The position numbers were made by a program, and so were the translations under genes. A DNA stretch of 64,000 nucleotides, taken from assembly GCA_016937575.1 (NCBI GenBank), contig JAFHKN010000002.1:186001-250000 (forward strand), read 5' to 3'. Every line of letters starts with the position of its first letter. Position 1 is the stretch's first letter. Shown in pieces: positions 36,044 to 45,104 of the stretch. The stretch comes from Roseomonas aeriglobus. GTDB lineage: Bacteria > Pseudomonadota > Alphaproteobacteria > Sphingomonadales > Sphingomonadaceae. The notes under the pieces were generated by a model that saw only the letters and a program-made list of their open reading frames with translations, had not been told where the DNA came from and made no database searches.

Positions 36044-36844
36044 TTAATGCGGCGGCGACGACCCCAACTGGACGCCGGTCTTGTCGTACATCGCGAATAG
36101 GTCGACGAGATCGGCGCTGGCCTGGTTAAACCCCATCACCTCGACGTCATGTCCGTCGCGGCGCAGGCGAGCGACGATCTTGTCCAGCGCGCCTACGCCC
36201 GAGATGTCCCAGAAGTGCGCGTGGGTTACGTCGATCACGACACGCCTGGCCGCCCCCTCCCCCTGGAACGCGCGGGTGAAACGGTCGACCGAAGCGAAGA
36301 AGATCTCACCGGTGATGCGGTAGGTCGCCTGGGCGCCGTCGGCGGTTTCCTCGCGCTCGACCGAGAACATCCGCTGCACCTTGCCGGAGAAGAAGATGCC
36401 GGACAGCAGGACGCCGGCGAGTACGCCGAGCGACAGATCGCGTGTCGCCACGACCACCACGACCGTCGTCAGCATGACGACCGACGAGGTCGGCGGATGA
36501 CGTCGCAGATTGGCGATCGAATTCCAGCTGAAGGTGCCGATCGGAACCATAATCATGACGGCGACGAGCGCCGGCATCGGCACACGCCCGACATAGGGGC
36601 CCAGCACCGTCAGCAGGAACAACAGGAACCCGCCGGCGACGAAGGTCGAGAGGCGGCCACGACCACCGGACGTGACGTTGATGACCGACTGGCCGATCAT
36701 CGCGCAGCCACCCATGCCGCCGAACAACGCGGTGACTATGTTCGATCCGCCCTGACCGGCGCATTCGACTCGCTTATCAGACGCAATCGCCTTTCTCGGC
36801 CACGGGCCCCGGGCTCCTGGCGGGTCGTTATCCCCGGCGAACAC
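36044..36844 (-). pseudogene. SulP-type anion transporter, 3' remnant
   Basis: Homology starts only at about 36780 ([32 protein letters not shown]), which is the middle of a normal ~490-aa SulP; the first ~25 codons of the open frame are unrelated and proline-rich. It keeps the last membrane helices and a full C-terminal STAS domain (VVIDVTHAHFWDISGVGALDKIV). Without the first half of the transport core it should not transport. Probably deletion or rearrangement near the island end. Confidence 0.75.
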
Positions 36845-36892
36845 ATGTCCGACTCTCGGGAGCGTGCATCCGCATTCGAATAACCAGTTTTT

Positions 36893-36919
36893 GGGCGCGA
36901 CCTATCGCTTGTCGCGCCC
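36893..36919. terminator. Hairpin between SulP remnant and RTX nuclease gene
   Basis: Perfect 9-bp stem gggcgcgac/gtcgcgccc with a 9-nt loop, 40 nt after the stop of the RTX nuclease gene on the minus strand. A T5 run precedes it on the plus strand, so on the minus strand it is followed by A residues. Candidate terminator or processing site. Confidence 0.45.
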
Positions 36920-36958
36920 TACCACCGACCATCAAGGTCACGCCGTCGTTCCCGGGCC

Positions 36959-39900
36959 TCAGACTGCGTAGGTAAGATCGTGCAGCTGTGGCAAGCTGGT
37001 ACGATACCCATCTCCTAGCCCGTAGAGCGTCGTCGGATCGAAATCGGAATATGCGTCGGACACGGCGAAGACGACTGTCTTCACATCCGATACACCGAGC
37101 AACGTGACCGAACTGCCCTGTGTGAACTGCAGCGTGACGTCCACCGCACCGTCCTTGTTCAGATCGCCGTAGGTCACCTTGGACAGCTGGACGCCGTCGA
37201 GTACGATCCGATCCTCCGCCACGTTGAAGTCGGTGATGATGTCCGCTCCATCCGCCTTGGCGAAGTGGAAGCGGTCGGCGCCCGCGCCGCCGGTCAGCGT
37301 ATCACTGTCTTTGCCGCCGAACAGCACGTCGTCGCCAGCGCCGCCATCCAGAATGTCGTTGCCGCTGTCACCGTAGAGCACATCGCGCCCGTCAGCGCCG
37401 AACAGACGATCATCGCCGTTGCCGCCGACCAGCAGATCATGGCCAGCCAAGCCATACAGCGTGTCTGCACCGTTTCCGCCGATCAGGAAATCCTCGCCGC
37501 CCGTGCCGGTCAGCGTCCCCGCGCCATTGCCGCCCGCGATTTTCACGCCATCGGCGACGCCGGTCACGGTCACGTCGACCACGGCGGTGCTGGTTAGACC
37601 GCCGGCATCGACGATCGTGTAGGTGAAGCGATCGGTCGCCGTTGCGCCAGGCGCAAGCGCGTCGAAAGCGTCGTTGTCGGCAACGTAGCGCAGCGACCGC
37701 GTCGCCGCGTCGAAGACAACGGTACCCAGCGTTCCGGTCGTGCCGACCGACTGGATGATCGGCGCCGGTCCCGCGTCGGGATCACCATCGTTCCCGAGCA
37801 GGACTGCCCAAAGATTGGCGGATGTCGCATCCTCGACGACCGCGATCTTGTCCGCGACCGCGATCGGCGCCTCGTTAACGTTGCGGACCGCCACCGTGAA
37901 GTTTGCGGTGGTGGAGAGACCGCCGCTGTCTGTTGCCTTGCCGGTGATGGCGAAGCTGGCCGCCGCCTCGTGATCCAGTACGACGGTCGTCGTGACCACC
38001 CCGGTTTTCGCATCCACCACGAAGCGCCCGCCCGCATCGTCGGTCAGCGCATACGTCAACGTGTCGTTCGCAGTATCCTTCGCCGACAGCGTGCCGACGA
38101 TCGTTCCCGCCGGCAGATTTTCCGCCACTGCCGCATTGCTGAGCGCAAGTGCGGACGGCGCCGCGCCAAGGAACAGCAGCGAGACCTGCGGATCGTGATC
38201 GGTCGGCCGGTTGCCGCCGAACTGCGAATTGAGATGGACGGAATCGTAGCGGGCGTTGAGCAGCAGCCCGCCGGTCACCAGGATGTTGTCGATCTGCTGC
38301 GCGTTACCTTCGAACATGTAGCTGTACCGTTCCTCGGCCGGCAGCAGCGTGTTCAGGTTGGTGAATACGCCGCCCTTCGTCGGGTCGGTCAGCAGCCGCT
38401 GCGCCTCCTCGAAATAGAAGCCGTTAAAATCGCCCAGGACGGCGATATTCAGCTTCGGATCGGTCGCGAGGTGCGCGTTGACATAGGCCTGCACCGCCGC
38501 CGCCTGCGCCGTGCGTTGCCCATCGCCTGCCGCGGCAGGCGGCTGGGTGCTGCCCCAGAGCGGATCGCTGCCGCCGCGCGAGGTGAAGTGGATGTCGATC
38601 GTGGTGATCGTCTGGCCGGCGAACTGGAATTGCGCGACCAGCGGCTTGCGGCTGTTCGCAAACGCATCGGCCGTGATCAGTTCGGCGCTGCCCGCGACAT
38701 AGCTCACCCGGTCGAGATTGTAGAGGTATCCGTTACGGATGTTGCCGCCCGGTTCGCCGCCGGTCGATCCCGCCACCGTCGGCGCGATCTCGATATAGGC
38801 GTAACGAACGCCGGATTGCGCGTAAATCGCGTCGATCAGCCCCTGTGCGGTCACGGTGCCGCTCAGGTTGGCGCCGTTGCCGGCCCCGTCGGCGTCCTGG
38901 ATTTCCTGCAGCGCCACGATATCGGGCGCGCGCAGGTTGTAGACGATGTCCGAGGCGAGGATATCGAACTTGCCGTCGCCGGGGTCGAGATTTTCGACAT
39001 TGTAGGTCGCAAGGCTAAGGTAGTTCGCGTCGCCGCGGAGGGTCGTGACTTCCTTGGCGAGCGTGACGTCGCGGGTAATGGACACCGCTTCCGTGACAAT
39101 CACCTCATACGCGCCGAACGCGTAATTGACGATGCCGGTGACGTTCGAAAGCCGGTCCCCGATCGTGTAGTTTGGTGCGAACCCGGCGAAGATGCCGCTG
39201 TCATCGTCGATCTGGATCTTCTCGGGGTTGTAGTCGACCGTGCCATCCGGATTGGGCGAAATGGTGATCCCGCCGCGATCGTTGATCCCGGTCGCGCCGA
39301 CGCCGTGCGACACGACGACGTCGGTTTCGCCGAATGCGGTGGTGTTCGACACGGCCTGCGGCGTATCGAGCGTAACACGCATCCCTTCGAGCGATTCCCA
39401 GAAGTCGATGCCGTCGTGGGTCGGATCAAAGGTCTTCAGTCCGTCATCATCTATCACCTGGCTCGGCGGCAGCACGCCGTTGACGCCGATCAGGATGGCG
39501 GCCGGCAACGCGTTGCCCTGACTGAGGACGGTTACCTGTGGCGTGGTGATCTGGGTCAGGGTCAGGCTGCCCGCGCCGCCCAGGAATTCGCTCACGATAC
39601 CGCGCACTGACGCTGCGTCGCCGACAGCGACGGCGGGCGTCGCGCCGGTGAACACGAAGATGCCGTCCGAGGTCGCGGCATTGCCGTCCCCGACCGCCGA
39701 CTGGAGATAGAAGCCGTTTGTGTCGACCGCGGTGACGATGCCGGTGGTGATAACCGACTGGCCTTCATAGGCCGATCGATGGCCCTCGCCCTGGATCGCG
39801 CCGATCGACAGCGCGATCGGATCGTCGTTGACGATCGTTCCGACCGCAGATCCATCGACGATGCTGATCTTGCCGACGGGGTTTGACAAATCCAGCGACA

Positions 39901-41731
39901 GCGTCTCGTTGCTTTCGCCGATCAGGTCGCCGCGAACCGGGATCGTGACGGTCGCGCTGGACGCGCCGACGGCGAAGGTCAATGTGCCGCGCAGCAGGGC
40001 ATTGGCGCCGAGATCGTCGGCCGTCGCGGTTCCGTTCAACGTCACCGCATAGTCAACACTGGCGCTCGATCCCAGCCCGCCCGCGCGGCGGACGACGAAC
40101 GTCAGGTTGGTGATGCCGTCGTCGCCCTCCTTCACGCTGGCGTTGCCGACGCTGATCAGGCCGGTACCGGTGTCGGGGATGATCGTTTGGCCCGGGTTGA
40201 GCGAGCCGAAGCTGCTCGGTGCGCTTGCCTGCCACACGAAGTCGGCGGCACTGGCACCTGATCCCGAAACTTGGAGCGACTGACCGACCGGGTCGCTGCC
40301 ACCTTCGGACACGCCGATGTCGACGCTGGTCATCCCCGCAGCCGGCGTCCCCGGAGCGGCGACGAACGTCCCCTCGTAGCTGAGCAGCTGCAAGACGGTG
40401 CCGTCGGGCGCGATCAGCGCCACGCCGTCCATGTCGCCGTTCTGCAGGCCGTTCGCCGGGAACGCGAACGCCAGCGCGCCATAACCCTGGCCCTCGTCGT
40501 CGATCACGCCCGAAAGCGCGACCGCCGTACCATAGGTTGGTGCGGCACCGGGCGTGTTGCTGCCGTTATAGAGGACCAGCTGGTAACCGGTCAGGTTGGT
40601 TCCTGCGACACCGGCGATCTCGATTGCCTCGCCACTGTCGGCGCCCGCATTGTCGTAATGGATCTCGTTGATGAAGACGTTCGCGGGTGGGGCCGGCGGC
40701 GGCGCATCGTCATTGGTGATCGTGCCCGTTGCGGTCGCATCACCCAGCGTCGCCCCACCCACCGGATCGCTCAGGCGGACGGTAAAGGTCTCGTTCGCTT
40801 CGAACGTCTGGTCACCGCGAATCGGCACCTTGATCTGCGCGGTGGTCTGACCATCTGCAAAGGAGACCGTTCCGGTCGCAGCATAGCCCGCGCCAAGGTC
40901 AGTCGCGTCAGCCGCGCCCGCGCCACTGCCGAGTATGATCGCGTAAGAGGCGGAGATCGCACCGTCGCTGCCGCCGCTTCGGCTGACGGTGAAGACCATG
41001 TCCCGCACGCCCGTCTGGCCTTCGGCCAGCGAGGCGTCGGCGATGTCGAGGACGCCCGGCTTCGGCGTCGGCGGCGTTACCGTACCCGCTGCGGCCTTGA
41101 TCGAGAAATTGTCGATCGCCAGCCCGTCGTCCGCGCCTGATGCATCAGCGTCCTTCCAGCGAATCCAGAAGGTCTGCCCGTTCTGGATAAGGCTCGACAG
41201 CTGGACTGTCGCACTGATGGCGGTACGGTTGGCTGCTGCATTCCCATCGAGCGCGCCGACGGTTCCCGCTGTGACAGGCGATGAAAAATCGAGCGCATCG
41301 ACGTCGATCCAGGTGCCTGTCGTCAGGCTGCTCGCGTCGAAACTGATCTGGAAGTCCAGCCGGTCCGCACGCCCTGCAGTGCCCAATCGCCACTGTTCAC
41401 CCGTGTAAGCGATGTCGAGGGCTGCGACAGCAGCGCCGGTCGCGTTGGTGAACTGCGCGCCGAACATCGAGACGTTGGTACTGCTGAGAACCGCGCCGAG
41501 CGCACGATCGGAGCTGCCGCTCGAGCCGAAGCTGTAGACGTCCCCCGTGTTCGACGAACCGGTGCCGGCCGTATATTGGCCATTCGCCGCGGCGGCAGTT
41601 CCCGTCTCGACGACATACCACCCCGCGGGCAACGTTCCCGAACCGCCGCTGGCCACCAGCGTGTCGAACGTCTCGTTCGCCGTTCCGCCGTTCGTCAGTT
41701 CGATCGAACCGCTGCCCGCAATCCCCGTCAT
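36959..41731 (-). CDS. Secreted RTX nuclease, ExeM/NucH-like, multi-domain
   Basis: 1590 aa, no signal peptide. Order of parts: jelly-roll-like domain (~1-210), Calx-beta (~225-340), lamin-tail domain (VFINEIHYDNAGADSGEAIEI, ~350-510), second Calx-beta (~520-635), OB-fold part (~640-880), endonuclease/exonuclease/phosphatase domain (~900-1205: TYNVENL, DIVALQEIQDADGAG, VLGDFN, PTDHDP), cadherin-like repeats (~1210-1400), and RTX repeats GGNGADTLYG...GGAGDDVLFGGKDSDTL (~1400-1520). RTX repeats and lack of signal peptide point to type I secretion. ExeM-type enzymes degrade extracellular DNA in other bacteria. The transporter is not in the window. Confidence 0.88.
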   Translation of the reverse strand: MTGIAGSGSIELTNGGTANETFDTLVASGGSGTLPAGWYVVETGTAAAANGQYTAGTGSSNTGDVYSFGSSGSSDRALGAVLSSTNVSMFGAQFTNATGAAVAALDIAYTGEQWRLGTAGRADRLDFQISFDASSLTTGTWIDVDALDFSSPVTAGTVGALDGNAAANRTAISATVQLSSLIQNGQTFWIRWKDADASGADDGLAIDNFSIKAAAGTVTPPTPKPGVLDIADASLAEGQTGVRDMVFTVSRSGGSDGAISASYAIILGSGAGAADATDLGAGYAATGTVSFADGQTTAQIKVPIRGDQTFEANETFTVRLSDPVGGATLGDATATGTITNDDAPPPAPPANVFINEIHYDNAGADSGEAIEIAGVAGTNLTGYQLVLYNGSNTPGAAPTYGTAVALSGVIDDEGQGYGALAFAFPANGLQNGDMDGVALIAPDGTVLQLLSYEGTFVAAPGTPAAGMTSVDIGVSEGGSDPVGQSLQVSGSGASAADFVWQASAPSSFGSLNPGQTIIPDTGTGLISVGNASVKEGDDGITNLTFVVRRAGGLGSSASVDYAVTLNGTATADDLGANALLRGTLTFAVGASSATVTIPVRGDLIGESNETLSLDLSNPVGKISIVDGSAVGTIVNDDPIALSIGAIQGEGHRSAYEGQSVITTGIVTAVDTNGFYLQSAVGDGNAATSDGIFVFTGATPAVAVGDAASVRGIVSEFLGGAGSLTLTQITTPQVTVLSQGNALPAAILIGVNGVLPPSQVIDDDGLKTFDPTHDGIDFWESLEGMRVTLDTPQAVSNTTAFGETDVVVSHGVGATGINDRGGITISPNPDGTVDYNPEKIQIDDDSGIFAGFAPNYTIGDRLSNVTGIVNYAFGAYEVIVTEAVSITRDVTLAKEVTTLRGDANYLSLATYNVENLDPGDGKFDILASDIVYNLRAPDIVALQEIQDADGAGNGANLSGTVTAQGLIDAIYAQSGVRYAYIEIAPTVAGSTGGEPGGNIRNGYLYNLDRVSYVAGSAELITADAFANSRKPLVAQFQFAGQTITTIDIHFTSRGGSDPLWGSTQPPAAAGDGQRTAQAAAVQAYVNAHLATDPKLNIAVLGDFNGFYFEEAQRLLTDPTKGGVFTNLNTLLPAEERYSYMFEGNAQQIDNILVTGGLLLNARYDSVHLNSQFGGNRPTDHDPQVSLLFLGAAPSALALSNAAVAENLPAGTIVGTLSAKDTANDTLTYALTDDAGGRFVVDAKTGVVTTTVVLDHEAAASFAITGKATDSGGLSTTANFTVAVRNVNEAPIAVADKIAVVEDATSANLWAVLLGNDGDPDAGPAPIIQSVGTTGTLGTVVFDAATRSLRYVADNDAFDALAPGATATDRFTYTIVDAGGLTSTAVVDVTVTGVADGVKIAGGNGAGTLTGTGGEDFLIGGNGADTLYGLAGHDLLVGGNGDDRLFGADGRDVLYGDSGNDILDGGAGDDVLFGGKDSDTLTGGAGADRFHFAKADGADIITDFNVAEDRIVLDGVQLSKVTYGDLNKDGAVDVTLQFTQGSSVTLLGVSDVKTVVFAVSDAYSDFDPTTLYGLGDGYRTSLPQLHDLTYAV

Positions 41732-41985
41732 GCAATCTCCTCGCCGTCACAAATGCTTCGAATCAACAGCCGAGCCGAAGCTACTCAGATTCGGCGCTTT
41801 ATGTGCCTTGTGTGACAGTCTTTAGAAAGCGCTCTCGTCGTGAACGATCGGACCGGGACGAGTTGTCCCGGTCGGCATCGTCATGATTGCATCAGGAAGG
41901 CCGTCGGAGAGCGGGGGGCGGGGGTCCCGCAGCCGGTACGTGTCGGTCTTCGCCGCGCATCCCTCTGGCGCCTGCGCGGCGAACC

Positions 41986-42216
41986 TCACTTCGGTATCGC
42001 GTCACCGGGATAGCGGTGGACGGGGTCGACCTCTGCGGGAGGATTGACCGGCGCAGGCCGCACGTCGCGCGGCTTGGGCTCCGGTTTGGGGGTGGGGGTC
42101 GGGGTGGCCATAGGCCGGCTCCTCGGTACGGGGGCGGAAACATCCTGCGTTCCGCTGCACCCGGCGGCGACGGGCAGGATCAGTGCAACGAACGTAAGCC
42201 GGCCACGATAGCGCAA
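41986..42216 (-). CDS. Small proline-rich lipoprotein
   Basis: 76 aa from a TTG at 42216 that has GGAGA 8 nt upstream; no ATG gives a sensible start. Signal sequence MRYRGRLTFVALILPVAAGC ends in a lipobox (VAAGC), then TPTPTPKPEPKPRDVRPAPVNPP, a proline-rich stretch, and a short tail. Likely an outer-membrane or periplasmic lipoprotein. It sits between the nuclease and the protease genes. Confidence 0.5.
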   Translation of the reverse strand: MRYRGRLTFVALILPVAAGCSGTQDVSAPVPRSRPMATPTPTPKPEPKPRDVRPAPVNPPAEVDPVHRYPGDAIPK

Positions 42217-42600
42217 CGCCAATCTCCGAACGAAATTTTGCTCACCGGCACTACCCCTCAACGCCGGCGTGACCAAGCCCCGTAGACCAGCAAATCGCTG
42301 CGAACCTAACGATTCGGGCGTTGACGGATGTCGACCGGCGTGAAATATCTTCATTCCTCGAACTGAAGCAACGCTCTGAATTGTTTCAGGTAATCAGTCG
42401 AACAGCGGGCTTGGGAGGGGTCGCTGCAGTTGTGGCGGGCGTGTGCCCGTCGTCCGCGCCGGTCGCTGGACCGGGCACATGGCCCGGTGATCGGGGCTCA
42501 GGAAGATGTTGCCGTTTGCTCGGTGAGGCGCCGGCCCCGGTGCTGCGCCCGCTGGCGTGCGCGCGGTCGCGATCCATTCGAACGATATTGACGGGAGAGT
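42217..42600. other. Upstream region of the metalloprotease gene
   Basis: 384 bp without a supportable gene. It must contain the promoter of the protease; I see no confident -35/-10 or operator. The sequence around 42413-42500 is GC-rich and has no clear symmetry. Confidence 0.4.
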
Positions 42601-44700
42601 ATGTCGATGAACAGTGAGATCTACCAGGCCGAAGATCAGGTCCTGCATCAGGCGAATGCCGCTATCTGCGGGTGTCCGGCCTGCACCGGAATGGCCAATG
42701 AGCCGTCCGACGCCGTCGGCGCCTCGATCGACCCGCAGGCCGGTGGTACCCTGGGCGGCAAGCCGATCTGGTCAGCGGAGCAGGTCGCCGCGCACCTCAA
42801 CCGCACGGGCGCCGCCTATGGCAGCAAGGCGACCGACGCGGTCCAGCAGGGTGACAGCGACGTCAAGACGATCACCTACGGCTTCTTCGCGACGCAGGCG
42901 GAACTGGCCAATAACGGATATGTCTATCAGTCGCCGGCCGACGGCAAACTCTACGGGCTCGCCGAATATTTCAACTTCGCCGCATTCACCGAGGCGCAGA
43001 AGTCCGCCGCGCGCGAAGCCATGACGTCGTGGGACGATATCGTTGCCGTCTCATTCATCGAAACGAACGTCAATGATGCGGACATCACGTTCGGCAATTT
43101 GGCGAATGCTCCGACGACCCAGGCCTATTCGCGCCTCCCGTTCGATCGCATTTTCGTAAACGACGAGGTTAATGCGCAGTCGAAGGAAATCGCGGGCGAC
43201 GTCTGGATTTCGGCGAGCCAGGCGAGCAACTTTCGTCTGGACGAGGGTGGATACGGCCTGCAGACGCTGACCCACGAGGTCGGCCATTCGATCGGGCTGA
43301 GCCATCCCGGCGCCTACAATGCTGCCCCGGGCCTCTCGATCACCTACGGGGCAGACGCCGAATATGCGCAGGACACGCGCGCCTACACGATCATGTCCTA
43401 TTTCGAGGGCAGTTCTCTGTCGGGCACGCGGCATTTCGACTTCCACATGTCGACGACGGCCTATGCCGGCGTTCCGCTGATCCACGACATCGCCGCCGCT
43501 CAGCGGATCTACGGTGCCGACATGACGACGCGGACCGGCGACACCGTTTATGGCTTCAACAGCAATGCCGGACGCGACGCCTTCGACTTCACGAAGACCC
43601 CGGCGCCGATCATGGCAATCTGGGATGCGGGCGGCAACGACACGATCGACGCGTCGGGTTATGCGACCAATCAGCTCATCGACCTGGCACCGGGATCGCT
43701 CAGCAATATCGGCGGCGTCACCTACGATACCGCACCGACGCTGGCCCAGGTTAACGCCAATCGCGCGTTGCAGGGCCTCCCGCCCGTCGCCCAGGCGACG
43801 TATGACGCCAACATGGCCGCGCTGAAGGCCAACCCGGTTGTCGGCACGCTGACGAACAACGTCGGCATAGCATATGGTGCCGTCATCGAAAACGCGATCG
43901 GCGGATCGGGCAATGACACGATCCTCGGCAACGGCGTCGACAACGTTCTGACCGGCAACGGCGGAAACGACGTACTGGGCGGCGGCGCAGGGGATGATAC
44001 GCTGGATGGCGGCACCGGCGACGACACCATGCTGGGGGGCATCGGCAACGACATCTTCATCGTCGGCGAGGTCGGCGACGTCGTGATCGAAAGGGCAGGC
44101 GAAGGCATCGATACGGTCCGCAGCGCGATCAACTATACGTTGGGCGACAATGTCGAAAATCTCGTGCTCACGGGCTCGGCCCAGACCGGAACCGGTAACG
44201 CACTCGACAACCGCCTGTCGGGCAATGCGGGGTCCAACCGCCTCGACGGGGGGGCGGGCAACGATATCCTCGTCGGCGGCGACGGAATCGACTATCTGAC
44301 GGGCGGCGCGGGCGCCGACATCTTCATCGCCGAGATGACATCGACGAAGACGGCCACCAAGGTCGGCCTGCTGTCGTTCGATGTCGTGCTCGACTTCGCC
44401 GCCGGCGACCGCATCGACCTGAGCGGCATCGACGCCAATGCCCTGATCGCCGGCGACCAGGCGTTCACCTTCGTCGGCAATGCCGCCGGCAAGGGGGCAG
44501 GCGAGCTGTCGATGCAGCGCTTTGGCAATATCAACGCTGCCGAGAATGCCTTGGGCATCGACCTCGACGGCGTCGACGGTAAAAGCCCCTTCGAAGGCCC
44601 GGTGACGGTGCTACTCGGCAATGTCGATGGCGGCGCTTATGACTTCGCCATGGTTCTGTTCGACACCAAGACGGTGACGGCCGGCGAGTTGATCCTTTAA
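42601..44700 (+). CDS. Serralysin-type secreted metalloprotease (M10, RTX)
   Basis: 699 aa, no signal peptide. The zinc site HEVGHSIGLSH is at residues 225-235 and the Met-turn TIMSYF at ~263-268, both diagnostic of M10B serralysins. A C-terminal beta-roll has RTX nonapeptides (GGSGNDTILG, GGAGDDTLDGGTGDDTMLGG), then a second set near 540-580, and an M10-type secretion tail. Exported by a type I system with calcium-dependent folding outside. An unusual N-terminal CGCPAC pair (23-28) may bind metal or form a disulfide. Confidence 0.92.
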   Translation: MSMNSEIYQAEDQVLHQANAAICGCPACTGMANEPSDAVGASIDPQAGGTLGGKPIWSAEQVAAHLNRTGAAYGSKATDAVQQGDSDVKTITYGFFATQAELANNGYVYQSPADGKLYGLAEYFNFAAFTEAQKSAAREAMTSWDDIVAVSFIETNVNDADITFGNLANAPTTQAYSRLPFDRIFVNDEVNAQSKEIAGDVWISASQASNFRLDEGGYGLQTLTHEVGHSIGLSHPGAYNAAPGLSITYGADAEYAQDTRAYTIMSYFEGSSLSGTRHFDFHMSTTAYAGVPLIHDIAAAQRIYGADMTTRTGDTVYGFNSNAGRDAFDFTKTPAPIMAIWDAGGNDTIDASGYATNQLIDLAPGSLSNIGGVTYDTAPTLAQVNANRALQGLPPVAQATYDANMAALKANPVVGTLTNNVGIAYGAVIENAIGGSGNDTILGNGVDNVLTGNGGNDVLGGGAGDDTLDGGTGDDTMLGGIGNDIFIVGEVGDVVIERAGEGIDTVRSAINYTLGDNVENLVLTGSAQTGTGNALDNRLSGNAGSNRLDGGAGNDILVGGDGIDYLTGGAGADIFIAEMTSTKTATKVGLLSFDVVLDFAAGDRIDLSGIDANALIAGDQAFTFVGNAAGKGAGELSMQRFGNINAAENALGIDLDGVDGKSPFEGPVTVLLGNVDGGAYDFAMVLFDTKTVTAGELIL

Positions 44701-44710
44701 CGATCAGAAT

Positions 44711-44744
44711 GTGGAGCGTCTCGACCGATCTCGGGACGCTCCAC
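44711..44744 (+). terminator. Hairpin after the metalloprotease gene
   Basis: Perfect 10-bp stem gtggagcgtc/gacgctccac with a 14-nt loop, 10 nt after the stop; no U-tract. Best candidate terminator for the protease transcript. The rest of 44745-45104 (360 bp) shows no gene I can support; it must hold the promoter of the glycosyltransferase cluster. Confidence 0.55.
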
Positions 44745-45104
44745 TATCCGCAGAACCGCCGCGTCCGCACGGCCGCCGACGATTGTGGTAACCGCCGTCT
44801 ATTCCTGGCGACGTAGCCCCGCATCTGCCGGGCGCGGCAAGCTTTCTAATTTCACGAAGCTGCCGTTAGCGGTGATAAGCAAGCCAGGTTAGGCTCAGCT
44901 GCGCCACAAAAGGCAGATCGTTCACTTGCCTGAAGGGCGGCAACTTTTCCCTATGATCGAGATCAGCGGGCGCTGAAACCAGCGTGGCGATTGTGCGTAA
45001 TCTGCCCGTCCCCAAAATCACTGCCCGGCGGACATCCTGCGCCGAAGCATCGCGCTCCCCTGCGCGATTCGATGACGCGCGTCGCGTGGAAAGGTGCGTC
45101 CGAT

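Noticed and set aside
37970..39610. 546-codon open frame opposite the RTX nuclease
   Set aside because: Shadow of the nuclease gene; no ribosome site and no domain.
36959..41731. Possible frameshift or fusion of several genes in the 4.8-kb frame
   Set aside because: The frame is continuous and the domains follow a known multi-domain secreted nuclease layout, so one gene is the simpler reading.
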